Assembly: GCA_030691385.1 (NCBI GenBank)
Contig: JAUYEI010000031.1
Location: 1-43,761, forward strand
Length of the DNA stretch: 43,761 nt
Origin: Azonexus sp.
GTDB lineage: Bacteria > Pseudomonadota > Gammaproteobacteria > Burkholderiales > Rhodocyclaceae
Direction: 5' to 3'
Shown here: positions 33,283-39,989 of the stretch, piece after piece
Layout: each line of letters opens with the position of its first letter
How positions within the stretch are numbered: position 1 is the first letter of the stretch
Position numbers and translations under genes: made by a program
The notes under the pieces: model-generated
Told to the model about the DNA's origin: nothing
Database searches by the model: none
The model's input: only the letters and a program-made list of their open reading frames with translations

Positions 33283-34497
33283 TCAGATCTTCGCTGCCGT
33301 CAGGTGGCTGGCACCCCAGGTGGTACGCCAGCGGGTCTTGACGCCGGTCAGGCCGACCAGTGCCAGCACGGCGAGTGCGGCAAAGATCAGGAAGCCGGCC
33401 TGATAGCTGCCGGTTAGCTGCCTCGAGTAACCGAGGCTGGAGGCCAGGTAGAAGCCGCCGACGCCACCGGCCATGCCGACCAGCCCGGTCATCACGCCGA
33501 TTTCCTTGCGGAAGCGCTGCGGCACGAGCTGGAACACGGCACCGTTGCCCATGCCGAGGGCGAGCATGGCGCCGACGAAGGCGGCCAGCGCCATCCAGGC
33601 TTCAGGCAGGCCGAAGCTGACGATGGCGAGGAAGATGGCGGCGAAGACATACATCACCGACAGCGATTTGACACCACCGATGCGGTCAGCCACGTTGCCG
33701 CCAATCGGGCGGACCAGCGAACCGGCGAAGACGCAGCCGGCGGTGAAGAAGCCGGCCATCTTCGGGTCGAGGCCGTACTGGGTGTTGAAGTAGATGACCA
33801 GCGACGAAGCCAGGCCAACGAAGCCGCCGAAGGTGACCGAGTAGAAGAACATGAACCACCAGGCATCCTTGTCCTTGAGCACCTTCATGTATTCGGCAAA
33901 GGTCTTGGGCGGCGGCGCATCCGGCGCATCCTTGGCCATGAAGATGAAGGCGATCAGCACGATGACCAGCGGAATGAGCACGATGCCGAAGACATTGACC
34001 CAGCCAAACGCGGCCGCCAGACCCGGGGCGAACAAGGCGGCGAGCGCCGTGCCGGAGTTGCCGGCGCCGGCAATGCCCATCGCCGTGCCCTGATGCTCGG
34101 CCGGATACCAGCGCGAAGCCAGGGGCAGCGCAGCTGCAAAAGAGGCACCGGCAACACCGAGGAAGAGGCCGAGGACCAGCACTTCGGCGTAGGAATGGAC
34201 GCCGACCTGCCAGGCGTAGAGCATGGTCGCGATGACCACGACCTGCCCGATGATCGCGGCCTTTTTCGGCGACAGGCGATCCACCAGAATGCCCATGACG
34301 ATGCGCAGCAGCGCCCCGGCCAGCACCGGGGTGGCAACCATCATGCCCTTTTCGGCGTGGGAGAGGCCAAGATCCTTGGCAATGCCGATACCCAGCGGGC
34401 CAAGCAGCACCCAGACCATGAAGGCCATATCGAAGTAGAGAAAAGCCGCGAGCAGCGTCGGCGTATGACCAGCCTGCAGGAATGATTTCTTGTCCAT
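33283..34497 (-). CDS. narK: Nitrate/nitrite MFS transporter (NNP family)
   Basis: A 404-residue transporter with 12 predicted helices. The two nitrate signatures are present: GIAGAGNSGTALAALFAPGLA (helix 5) and GMAGGVGGF (helix 11). The arginine in the GALLRIVMGILVDR segment and the arginine in SLVRPIGGNVADR match the nitrate-binding pair of NarK. It belongs to the single-domain NasA/NarK1 type. The ATG overlaps the short repeat e. A near-perfect sigma-54 promoter lies 125 bp upstream, and a hairpin with an AACGAG hexaloop follows it. It probably forms an operon with the kinase-phosphatase gene. Confidence 0.92.
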   Translation of the reverse strand: MDKKSFLQAGHTPTLLAAFLYFDMAFMVWVLLGPLGIGIAKDLGLSHAEKGMMVATPVLAGALLRIVMGILVDRLSPKKAAIIGQVVVIATMLYAWQVGVHSYAEVLVLGLFLGVAGASFAAALPLASRWYPAEHQGTAMGIAGAGNSGTALAALFAPGLAAAFGWVNVFGIVLIPLVIVLIAFIFMAKDAPDAPPPKTFAEYMKVLKDKDAWWFMFFYSVTFGGFVGLASSLVIYFNTQYGLDPKMAGFFTAGCVFAGSLVRPIGGNVADRIGGVKSLSVMYVFAAIFLAIVSFGLPEAWMALAAFVGAMLALGMGNGAVFQLVPQRFRKEIGVMTGLVGMAGGVGGFYLASSLGYSRQLTGSYQAGFLIFAALAVLALVGLTGVKTRWRTTWGASHLTAAKI

Positions 34498-34530
34498 TTT
34501 GGGTAATTTTCCGGGTTGACCGTCGGAACG
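34496..34530 (+). repeat. Short dispersed repeat, copy e, at the narK start
   Basis: ATTTTGGGTAATTTTCCG then GGTTGACCGTCGGAACG. The left end supplies the narK start codon on the minus strand, so it lies in the narK translation-initiation region; its right part also makes a hairpin GACCGT-TCCG-ACGGTC. Confidence 0.75.
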
Positions 34531-34581
34531 GTCGTTGAGGGAGGATGGCTTGTATCAGCGCATGGCGTCATCGCCATCAGC

Positions 34582-34597
34582 CCACCCTCGTTGGTGG
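34582..34597 (-). promoter_or_regulatory. ANTAR-type hexaloop hairpin in the narK leader
   Basis: In the narK mRNA CCACC pairs with GGUGG around the hexaloop AACGAG (A at 1, G at 4). It lies about 15 nt after the predicted transcription start. A second A1/G4 hexaloop and an obvious terminator were not found, so antitermination by NasT is possible but not shown. Confidence 0.45.
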
Positions 34598-34621
34598 AAA
34601 ATCGCTGTGATGGTCTTACTG

Positions 34622-34638
34622 TGCAAGCGGCGTGCCAG
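34622..34638 (-). promoter_or_regulatory. Sigma-54 promoter of narK
   Basis: Minus-strand CTGGCACGCCGCTTGCA fits TGGCAC-N5-TTGCA without mismatch. Predicted start of transcription about 34611. Confidence 0.85.
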
Positions 34639-34677
34639 GGCAATAACCCACTGATTTATTGTGAGTATGGGCAAAAC

Positions 34678-34696
34678 GGTGCAGGATCCCTGCACC
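34678..34696. promoter_or_regulatory. Perfect palindrome upstream of narK promoter
   Basis: GGTGCAGG-ATC-CCTGCACC, 8-bp arms. Centre is about 76 bp upstream of the predicted narK start. The half-sites have the NtrC bases in the reverse order (GTGCA then TGCAC), so NtrC binding is uncertain; it could be an operator for another regulator. Confidence 0.5.
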
Positions 34697-34805
34697 AAAA
34701 GAGCGCGCACATCTCCATTGCGGTGCAGCATTTTTCTGCCTGGCTTATTGCAATGACTCGATAAGTGCGTCAAAATGCATCGCAAATGCAACTCAAGGAA
34801 TCCAG

Positions 34806-35072
34806 ATGAAAACCGCCACCTTTCCGTCCTTGCGCGTCACCCCCGAGTTAAGGCAAGCCGCCGAACAAATTCTGCAGGAAGGCGAAACCCTTTCCAGCTT
34901 CGTCGAACAATCAATCCGGGAAAGCATTGAACGGCGCCAACACCAGCAGGAATTCATCGCCCGCGGCCTACGTTCCCGCGACGATGCCCGCCTGACTGGA
35001 AAATACGCCACCGCCGATACCGTGATTGAGCGCCTGGAGCAAATGCTGGCAACCGCCAAGACCAGCAAGTGA
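34806..35072 (+). CDS. Antitoxin of a ParE/RelE-type toxin-antitoxin pair
   Basis: An 88-residue protein with a ribbon-helix-helix-like N-terminus (MKTATFPSLRVTPELRQAAEQIL then LSSFVEQSIRESIERRQHQQ) and a charged C-terminal part expected to wrap the toxin. AAGGAA precedes the start by 5 bases. The stop overlaps the toxin GTG (GTGA). The pair is divergent from narK, 308 bp away, and the antitoxin should repress its own promoter. Confidence 0.82.
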   Translation: MKTATFPSLRVTPELRQAAEQILQEGETLSSFVEQSIRESIERRQHQQEFIARGLRSRDDARLTGKYATADTVIERLEQMLATAKTSK

Positions 35073-35377
35073 GCTACCAGCTACGGTTTACAGAAGACGC
35101 CGAAGCCGATTTGGTCAGGCTCTACGAACTCATCCCGGCCAAGGACCAAACGGACTGGTCACTGGCAAGCCGCGCTCTCGACGCCATAAAAAACGGCATC
35201 CGCAGCCTCGAGCAATCGCCATTCAGCTACCGGAAAGCAACATCGGGCAACCCTTTCTTGCGGGAGCTGATCATTCCGTTTAATGCTTCGGGGTATGTCG
35301 CTTTGTTCGAGATTGACGATGATCAGACTGTCACAATCCTGGCTGTGCGTCACCAACGGGAACAGGACTATCAGTGA
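35069..35377 (+). CDS. ParE/RelE-family toxin
   Basis: A 102-residue toxin with the family N-terminus (VSYQLRFTEDAEADLVRLYELI), the motif SLEQSPFSYRKA in the middle and LRELIIPFNASGYVALFEIDDDQTVTILAVRHQRE at the end (which includes the usual R...H/R residues). The start GTG overlaps the antitoxin stop. ParE-like members poison DNA gyrase and RelE-like members cleave mRNA on the ribosome; the sequence better resembles ParE-type, but this is not certain. Confidence 0.84.
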   Translation: MSYQLRFTEDAEADLVRLYELIPAKDQTDWSLASRALDAIKNGIRSLEQSPFSYRKATSGNPFLRELIIPFNASGYVALFEIDDDQTVTILAVRHQREQDYQ

Positions 35378-35390
35378 GTGGTGGCTTGAA

Positions 35391-35624
35391 CCTTGAAACC
35401 TCAGTTGGACGTGGCAGATGGTGCGCCCGGGCGGGATGGCCGGCGCCAAGCGACGCCGCAGCAGGCTCATGCCTGCAAGAAGGCGCGACAAAACCGGGCG
35501 CCCGACCAGGCGTGCCAGCGGCCACGTCGCGCTGTCAGCCAAGGGGTGAATCGCCTCGAAGGCGCAAAGGCCTGTATGCAGGCGGCTGGCCAAGGCTGGA
35601 TAAGCGGTCAACGTGGTTTCAAGG
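35391..35624 (+). mobile_element. MITE-like element, copy R4
   Basis: 234-bp copy with a small change at the right end (CAACGTGGTTTCAAGG). Flanked by the direct repeat TTGAA at 35386-35390 and 35625-35629, a target duplication. It begins 13 bp after the ParE-like toxin stop. Confidence 0.93.
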
Positions 35625-35793
35625 TTGAATCTTCAAACGAACGAGGCGTGCTTATCCGGTTGTTGCGAATTCCGACCCAAGCTGGATAGCCATGCTGCAC
35701 TCCTTTGCCAGAGAAAAGCGTACGCCATGCCGTACGTAACGCCAATCGGGTGCAACAAGCTTCCCTGTGGCAGAAAACAGGGGAGCGTATTTC

Positions 35794-35826
35794 AAATTTG
35801 GCCGTTTTTTCCGGTTGACCGTGGAA
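35794..35826 (+). repeat. Short dispersed repeat, copy f
   Basis: AAATTTGGCCGTTTTTTCC then GGTTGACCGTGGAA. Lies 50 bp beyond the stop of the brnA-like gene. Confidence 0.85.
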
Positions 35827-35873
35827 GTCAATCCACCAAGCATTTGCCTTGCCCACCCCTTGGGAGCGGAAAG

Positions 35874-36098
35874 TCAGGACTTGGCTGGCCAGGCAATCTG
35901 TACCTGCCGATGCTGTGTCACGCAGTCGCGGAGATAAAGATTGATAAGGCTCTGGTAAGGAACACCAGCATCAGCTGCCATGTCCTTGAAATAGGCAACA
36001 ACATCTTCGGAGAGACGCATGGTCACGGGCTTTTTGAGCTTCGATGCGTAGGGATTCCGACGCGACTTCATTTTGGAAAGGTCGTACTCAGCTTTCAT
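35874..36098 (-). CDS. brnA: BrnA-type antitoxin
   Basis: A 74-residue CopG/ribbon-helix-helix protein: basic N-terminus, the strand VTMRLSEDVVAYFKDMAADAGVPYQSLINLYLRDCV and a short tail. It overlaps the toxin gene by ATGA; toxin comes first, the usual brnT-brnA order. The complex should repress its own promoter. Confidence 0.83.
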   Translation of the reverse strand: MKAEYDLSKMKSRRNPYASKLKKPVTMRLSEDVVAYFKDMAADAGVPYQSLINLYLRDCVTQHRQVQIAWPAKS

Positions 36099-36382
36099 GA
36101 CATTCCACTTCCGTAAAAAGAGCTTTCACCCTTGGTAGCCTTGCGGGCCGAAATGATGCGGATGATGTTGCCCGCATCTCGTTCGCAATGACAGACCAGA
36201 AGCAGTCTTGCCCCCGTACTCATGCCCAGCAACAAAAACCGCTCCTCATCACCCGAGTGTTGGTCATCGAAGAACTGAACAGCAAACTCATCATAGAAAA
36301 CGGATTGTGCTTCCTCGAAGGAGACCCCGTGTTTCCTGGCGTTGGCCGTGGCCTTGACCGAATCCCACTCGAACTTAATCAT
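36095..36382 (-). CDS. brnT: BrnT-type ribonuclease toxin
   Basis: A 95-residue toxin of the BrnT family (PF04365): start IKFEWDSVKATANARKHGVSFEEAQSVFYD, then DEERFLLLGMSTGARLLLVCHCERDAGNIIRIISARKATKGE. The F.WD..KA..N..KHG and R.ISAR.A segments define the family, which cleaves RNA with a RelE-like fold. Upstream bases CGTACAGTGTATTT and ACGACGTATG near 36384-36415 may include the operator. Confidence 0.9.
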   Translation of the reverse strand: MIKFEWDSVKATANARKHGVSFEEAQSVFYDEFAVQFFDDQHSGDEERFLLLGMSTGARLLLVCHCERDAGNIIRIISARKATKGESSFYGSGMS

Positions 36383-36520
36383 ACGTACAGTGTATTTAAG
36401 AAACGACGTATGTCAAGTTAGCCCAATAACCTTACACTGAATGTCGAAAAACTTTACACCCCAGACTGCAACCCCTAGTTATTCAACACAAACATCTGAT
36501 TTATTAAGCATTAACAAATG

Positions 36521-36537
36521 TGGCCAAGAACTTGCTT
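36521..36537 (+). promoter_or_regulatory. Sigma-54-type promoter of the PEP-CTERM gene
   Basis: TGGCCAAGAACTTGCTT: GG and GC are spaced by 10 bases as in -24/-12 promoters, with TTGCT at -12. Two mismatches in the -24 element (CCA for CAC). PEP-CTERM genes are known to be driven by sigma-54 with PrsR-type activators. Confidence 0.6.
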
Positions 36538-36592
36538 ATAGTGCGCCAAGCCACCTATCGGCCTTCGTCAATACTATTTCAGGAAATCAACA

Positions 36593-37153
36593 ATGAAAAC
36601 ACTAAGAAACTTAGGCCTCGCCATGGCCTTCAGCATGGCCTTCGGCACAACTCAGGCTGCGATTGTCACTTTCAACGGTGAAGCACAAAATGCGGGCTTT
36701 GCTCCATTCGCTGTTTCAAGCGGCGGTCTTAATTTCGCAGTTGGCGGTGATTTTTACGGCGGCATTTGGGACGGAAGCAGCCCAAATAGTAACGGAACCG
36801 ACAACTTCATCTATTCCTCCTCCCCGACAGCAGGAATGCTGACAATTACCAAGACAGGCGGCGGACTGTTCTCTTTGAACAGCATTGATATGGCCATTTC
36901 TTGGTATGACGCCAACCCCACCGAGTCCATTTTCGTCAACGGCAATCTCTTGCAACTGACTCAGTCCCTGACGACCTACAACCTGAATTTGGCCAACGTG
37001 TCTTCAGTTTCGATCACAGGCTTCGGAAGCGGCGTTTATTGGACGGCCGACAACATTGTGTACGACAGCAACAATGTTCCGGAACCAGGCTCCCTCGCAC
37101 TACTCGGTCTGGGCCTTGCCGGACTGGCCGCATCCATTCGACGCAAGCACTAA
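36593..37153 (+). CDS. PEP-CTERM sorted exported protein
   Basis: A 186-residue protein with a signal peptide (about 1-22, MKTLRNLGLAMAFSMAFGTTQA) and a C-terminal sorting signal: VPEPGSLALLGLGLAGLAA, membrane helix, then the basic end SIRRKH. The PEP motif is recognised by exosortase, which is not in the window; such proteins are associated with extracellular matrix production. The mature part is Gly/Ser/Asn-rich, with an aromatic GVYWTADNIVYDS before the tail. It is preceded by AGGAAATCAACA with a modest SD and a sigma-54-like promoter, and followed by a strong terminator, making it a single-gene unit. Confidence 0.9.
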   Translation: MKTLRNLGLAMAFSMAFGTTQAAIVTFNGEAQNAGFAPFAVSSGGLNFAVGGDFYGGIWDGSSPNSNGTDNFIYSSSPTAGMLTITKTGGGLFSLNSIDMAISWYDANPTESIFVNGNLLQLTQSLTTYNLNLANVSSVSITGFGSGVYWTADNIVYDSNNVPEPGSLALLGLGLAGLAASIRRKH

Positions 37154-37167
37154 TCCTCGCCCTGATA

Positions 37168-37209
37168 AATAGTGCCGTTCAGTCTGCGCTGAACGGCACT
37201 ATTATTTTC
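37168..37209 (+). terminator. Rho-independent terminator
   Basis: Stem AATAGTGCCGTTCAG / CTGAACGGCACTATT of 15 bp with loop TCTGCG, followed by ATTTT. Lies 14 bp after the PEP-CTERM stop. Confidence 0.92.
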
Positions 37210-37297
37210 CCCATGCATTCCATAGCGGGGTATCCGGATGAGTGCGCTTGCTTAGCGGCGCCATGGGCTGCGAGGGATTTCCACATGGAGAGATGAT

Positions 37298-37532
37298 CCT
37301 TGAAACCTCAGTTGACCGCTTATCCAGCCTTGGCCAGCCGCCTGCATCCAGGCCTTTGCGCCTTCGAGGCGATTCACCCGTTGGCTGACAGCGCTACATG
37401 GCCGCTGGCACGCCTGGTCGGGCGCCCGGCTTTGTCGCGCCTTCTTGCCGGCATGAGCCTGCTGCGGCGTCGCTTGGCGCCGGCCATCCCGCCCAGGCGC
37501 ACCATCTGCCACGTCCAACTGAGGTTTCAAGG
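37298..37532 (-). mobile_element. MITE-like element, copy R5
   Basis: Complete 235-bp copy, perfect 17-bp inverted ends. Flanked by the direct repeat ATGAT at 37293-37297 and 37533-37537. It appears to have landed in an ORF on the minus strand (see findings). Confidence 0.94.
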
Positions 37533-37684
37533 ATGATGGTGCCAGCGTAATCGGGGCCACGGTTTTCTGCCAGCCCCTGTTCACTAATATCCATGAACCG
37601 GACAGTATGAATATTTGGCCAGAATTGCAAATGGCATTTGTCGCGCAGCTTTTGGCGTTGCTTGAGCGTGCTGGCAGGATTTCC

Positions 37685-37718
37685 TTTTTGGCCATTTTTC
37701 CCGGTTGACCGTGGGAAC
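37685..37718 (+). repeat. Short dispersed repeat, copy g
   Basis: TTTTTGGCCATTTTTCCC then GGTTGACCGTGGGAA. Ends 4 bp before the stop codon region of the BrkB-like gene. Confidence 0.9.
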
Positions 37719-37721
37719 GGC

Positions 37722-38609
37722 TCAGCCGACGCCGCCGGCATCGCCCAGCCGGCTCTCAAGCTGTTCGTACTCCGAAATAACCTGGGCGCCGAGCAGGACC
37801 AAGGTGGCCGCCAGTTCGATGCTGAACAGCACGACGACGGCGGTGGTCAGCGAACCGTAGACGACGCTGGCGCTCGACAGGGTAGCGAAATACCAGACCA
37901 GCACGTGGCGGATGATTTCCCAGATCAGCGTGATGACGGCTGCACCGAGCAGCGCGTGGCGGACGCGGGTGCGGCCGACCGGCAAGACGATGTAGAAAAA
38001 TGTCAGGATCAGGACTTCGGCCGCCAGCCCCAGCCCGTAGAAAGCCGGGCCGGAGAGGCGCTGCAAGGGCCACTCAACCCCGAACAGATAGAGGCTTTCC
38101 TGCGACAGGCTCTGGATGAGGACCGACAGGATGGTGATCCCGAACAGCGCCACGCCGACCAGCAGGACCAGGCTGTAGGGGAGCAGCGCGACAACGAGGG
38201 CATGGCGTTTTTTGGTGGCGTGGCGATGGGCAAAAATCCGCGCCATCGCGCTCTGGAGGATGGAAAAAGTCAGCGAACTGAAGAACAGCATGGTGCCGAG
38301 CAGGACGACGCCTATCGACACGCCGTTGTCGATGAAGCTGGAGACATCGGCGAGCACGGCGGCAGCCTGACTCGGCACCAGCCATTCGAGATAGCGCTGC
38401 AGGGTGGCCAGCAACTCGGCCTGATCGACCCAGTGCGACAGGCCGAGCACGGAGAGCGTGATGAGCGGCAGCAGCGAGAGCAGCGCGTAATAGGCCACGG
38501 CGCCGGCCAGCATCAGCCCCTGGTTGTGGCCAAAATTGCGCAACACCGTCAGGGTGAAATCCAGGGGGTGGAAGATCAGTTGGTGATCTGTTTTGGAGAG
38601 AATGGGCAT
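37722..38609 (-). CDS. YihY/BrkB-family inner-membrane protein
   Basis: About 295 residues with six predicted membrane helices. The N-terminal part AGAVAYYALLSLLPLITLSVLG is the family signature, and the central FFSSLTFSILQSAMARIF and the YGSLTTAVVVLFSIELAATLVLLGAQ segments fit the UPF0761/YihY family. The older name RNase BN is not supported for this family. A GTG 6 bases earlier (38615) is an alternative start. The stop borders the short repeat g. Confidence 0.88.
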   Translation of the reverse strand: MPILSKTDHQLIFHPLDFTLTVLRNFGHNQGLMLAGAVAYYALLSLLPLITLSVLGLSHWVDQAELLATLQRYLEWLVPSQAAAVLADVSSFIDNGVSIGVVLLGTMLFFSSLTFSILQSAMARIFAHRHATKKRHALVVALLPYSLVLLVGVALFGITILSVLIQSLSQESLYLFGVEWPLQRLSGPAFYGLGLAAEVLILTFFYIVLPVGRTRVRHALLGAAVITLIWEIIRHVLVWYFATLSSASVVYGSLTTAVVVLFSIELAATLVLLGAQVISEYEQLESRLGDAGGVG

Positions 38610-38766
38610 GGGCACCAGGGAAAAAGGCAGCGGAATCCATCGGCGATGACAGGCAGTTATATCCTACCCGGGTGGCGCCGCATGTAACAATTTTCGACTG
38701 TCACGCCTCGTGCCCGGCGCCGCGCAAACCGCTACACTGCCCGCTCCTCGCCCCTTCATTCAAGCC

Positions 38767-39381
38767 ATGGAAAACCTGCTTTACTGGATCGGCCTGGCCG
38801 CCGTCGCCGTCAACGCGCTGACTGGCGTGCTCGACGCCGGGCGCAAGAACATGGACCTGGTCGGCGCCGTCATGGTCGGCAGCGCCACCGCGCTGGGCGG
38901 CGGTACGGTGCGCGACGTACTGCTCGACCGGCCGGTGTTCTGGATCAGCGACCAGACTTACCTGCTCGTTGCATTCGCGACGACCTTGATCATCTTCTTT
39001 GCCGTGCGCGGCCTCAAGCTGGCGCCGCGCCTGTTCCTGATTCCCGATGCTATCGGGCTGGCGCTGTTTACCATCGCCGGCACGCAGGTGGCGCTGGAAT
39101 GGCACGCGCCGTGGCTGGTCGCCAGCCTGCTCGGCGTCATTACCGGGGTGGTCGGCGGTGTGTTGCGCGATGTGTTGTGCAACGAAGTACCGCTCGTTTT
39201 CGTGCGCGGCGAGCTTTATGCGTCGGCGGCCTGGGCCGGGGCGCTGGCGCTGGTCGGGCTGCAATATCTTGGTGTTTCGTCGGTGATTGCGGCGTGGGTC
39301 GGCATGGGTGTTGTGCTGTCCGCCCGCCTTCTCGGCATGATCTTCCGGATTACACTGCCGACTTATTCGGAGCGGGAATAG
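38767..39381 (+). CDS. TRIC/UPF0126-family membrane channel protein
   Basis: A 204-residue protein with seven predicted helices in two similar halves, each with the family motif: GTALGGGTVRDVLLDRPVFW (first half; sequence reads TALGGGTVRDVLL) and GVVGGVLRDVLCNEVPLV (second half). This is the YicG/YadS family; bacterial TRIC relatives conduct monovalent cations. The start at 38767 has no strong SD, but the first helix begins immediately after it. It is divergent from the BrkB-like gene with 157 bp between starts. Confidence 0.87.
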   Translation: MENLLYWIGLAAVAVNALTGVLDAGRKNMDLVGAVMVGSATALGGGTVRDVLLDRPVFWISDQTYLLVAFATTLIIFFAVRGLKLAPRLFLIPDAIGLALFTIAGTQVALEWHAPWLVASLLGVITGVVGGVLRDVLCNEVPLVFVRGELYASAAWAGALALVGLQYLGVSSVIAAWVGMGVVLSARLLGMIFRITLPTYSERE

Positions 39382-39431
39382 GCAGGGGACGACTCTGGCT
39401 CCTCCTCCCTTATGTCCCGCAGAGACATAAA

Positions 39432-39666
39432 CCTTGAAACCTCGGTTGGACGTGGCAGATGGTGCGCCGGGGCGGGATGGCCGGCGCCAAGCGACGCCGC
39501 AGCAGGCTCATGCCGGCAAGAAGGCGCGACAAAACCGGGCGCCCGACCAGGCGTGCCAGCGGCCGCGTCGCGCTGTCAGCCAAGGGGTGAATCGCCTCGA
39601 AGGCGCAAAGGCCTGTATGCAGGCGGCTGGCCAAGGCTGGATAAGCGGTCAACTGAGGTTTCAAGG
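39432..39666 (+). mobile_element. MITE-like element, copy R6
   Basis: Complete 235-bp copy. One change in the left terminus (CCTTGAAACCTCGGTTG). Flanked by the direct repeat ATAAA at 39427-39431 and 39667-39671. Confidence 0.94.
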
Positions 39667-39787
39667 ATAAAGGGGGAGGCTGGGATAAGCAGAGACTTGG
39701 CCGCGGTTGTTTGGTGGCTTAGTCGGTTGCTAGTAGCTTCATCAGGGGGATGGGTTTGGCAACAGATTCAGCCAACGAAACCCATCC

Positions 39788-39887
39788 CCACCCCAGCCCT
39801 CCCCTTGAAGGGGAGGGAGTTCCCAGTTTGACCTGCTCGCCGTAATCGGCCAGCCACCCCAGCCCCCCTTGAAGGGGAGGGAGTTCC
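39788..39887. repeat. Tandem pair of GC palindromes
   Basis: Two near-identical units of about 36 bp (39788-39824 and 39853-39887) separated by 28 bp. Each holds CCCTCCCC-TTGA-AGGGGAGGG followed by AGTTCC, a strong hairpin. They lie in the gene-free stretch between element R6 and repeat h; no gene is seen from 39667 to 39989. Confidence 0.85.
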
Positions 39888-39950
39888 TGTTCATGCGACC
39901 ACCTGGAAACACGTGCGACGGAATGCTCTTTGCCGTTGCCAAGCCATTTC

Positions 39951-39983
39951 ATTTTTGGCCGTTTTTTCCGGTTGACCGTAACA
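39951..39983 (+). repeat. Short dispersed repeat, copy h
   Basis: ATTTTTGGCCGTTTTTTCC then GGTTGACCGTAACA, nearly identical to the family consensus. Ends 6 bp before the stop of the gene at 39990. Confidence 0.9.
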
Positions 39984-39989
39984 ATCCCC

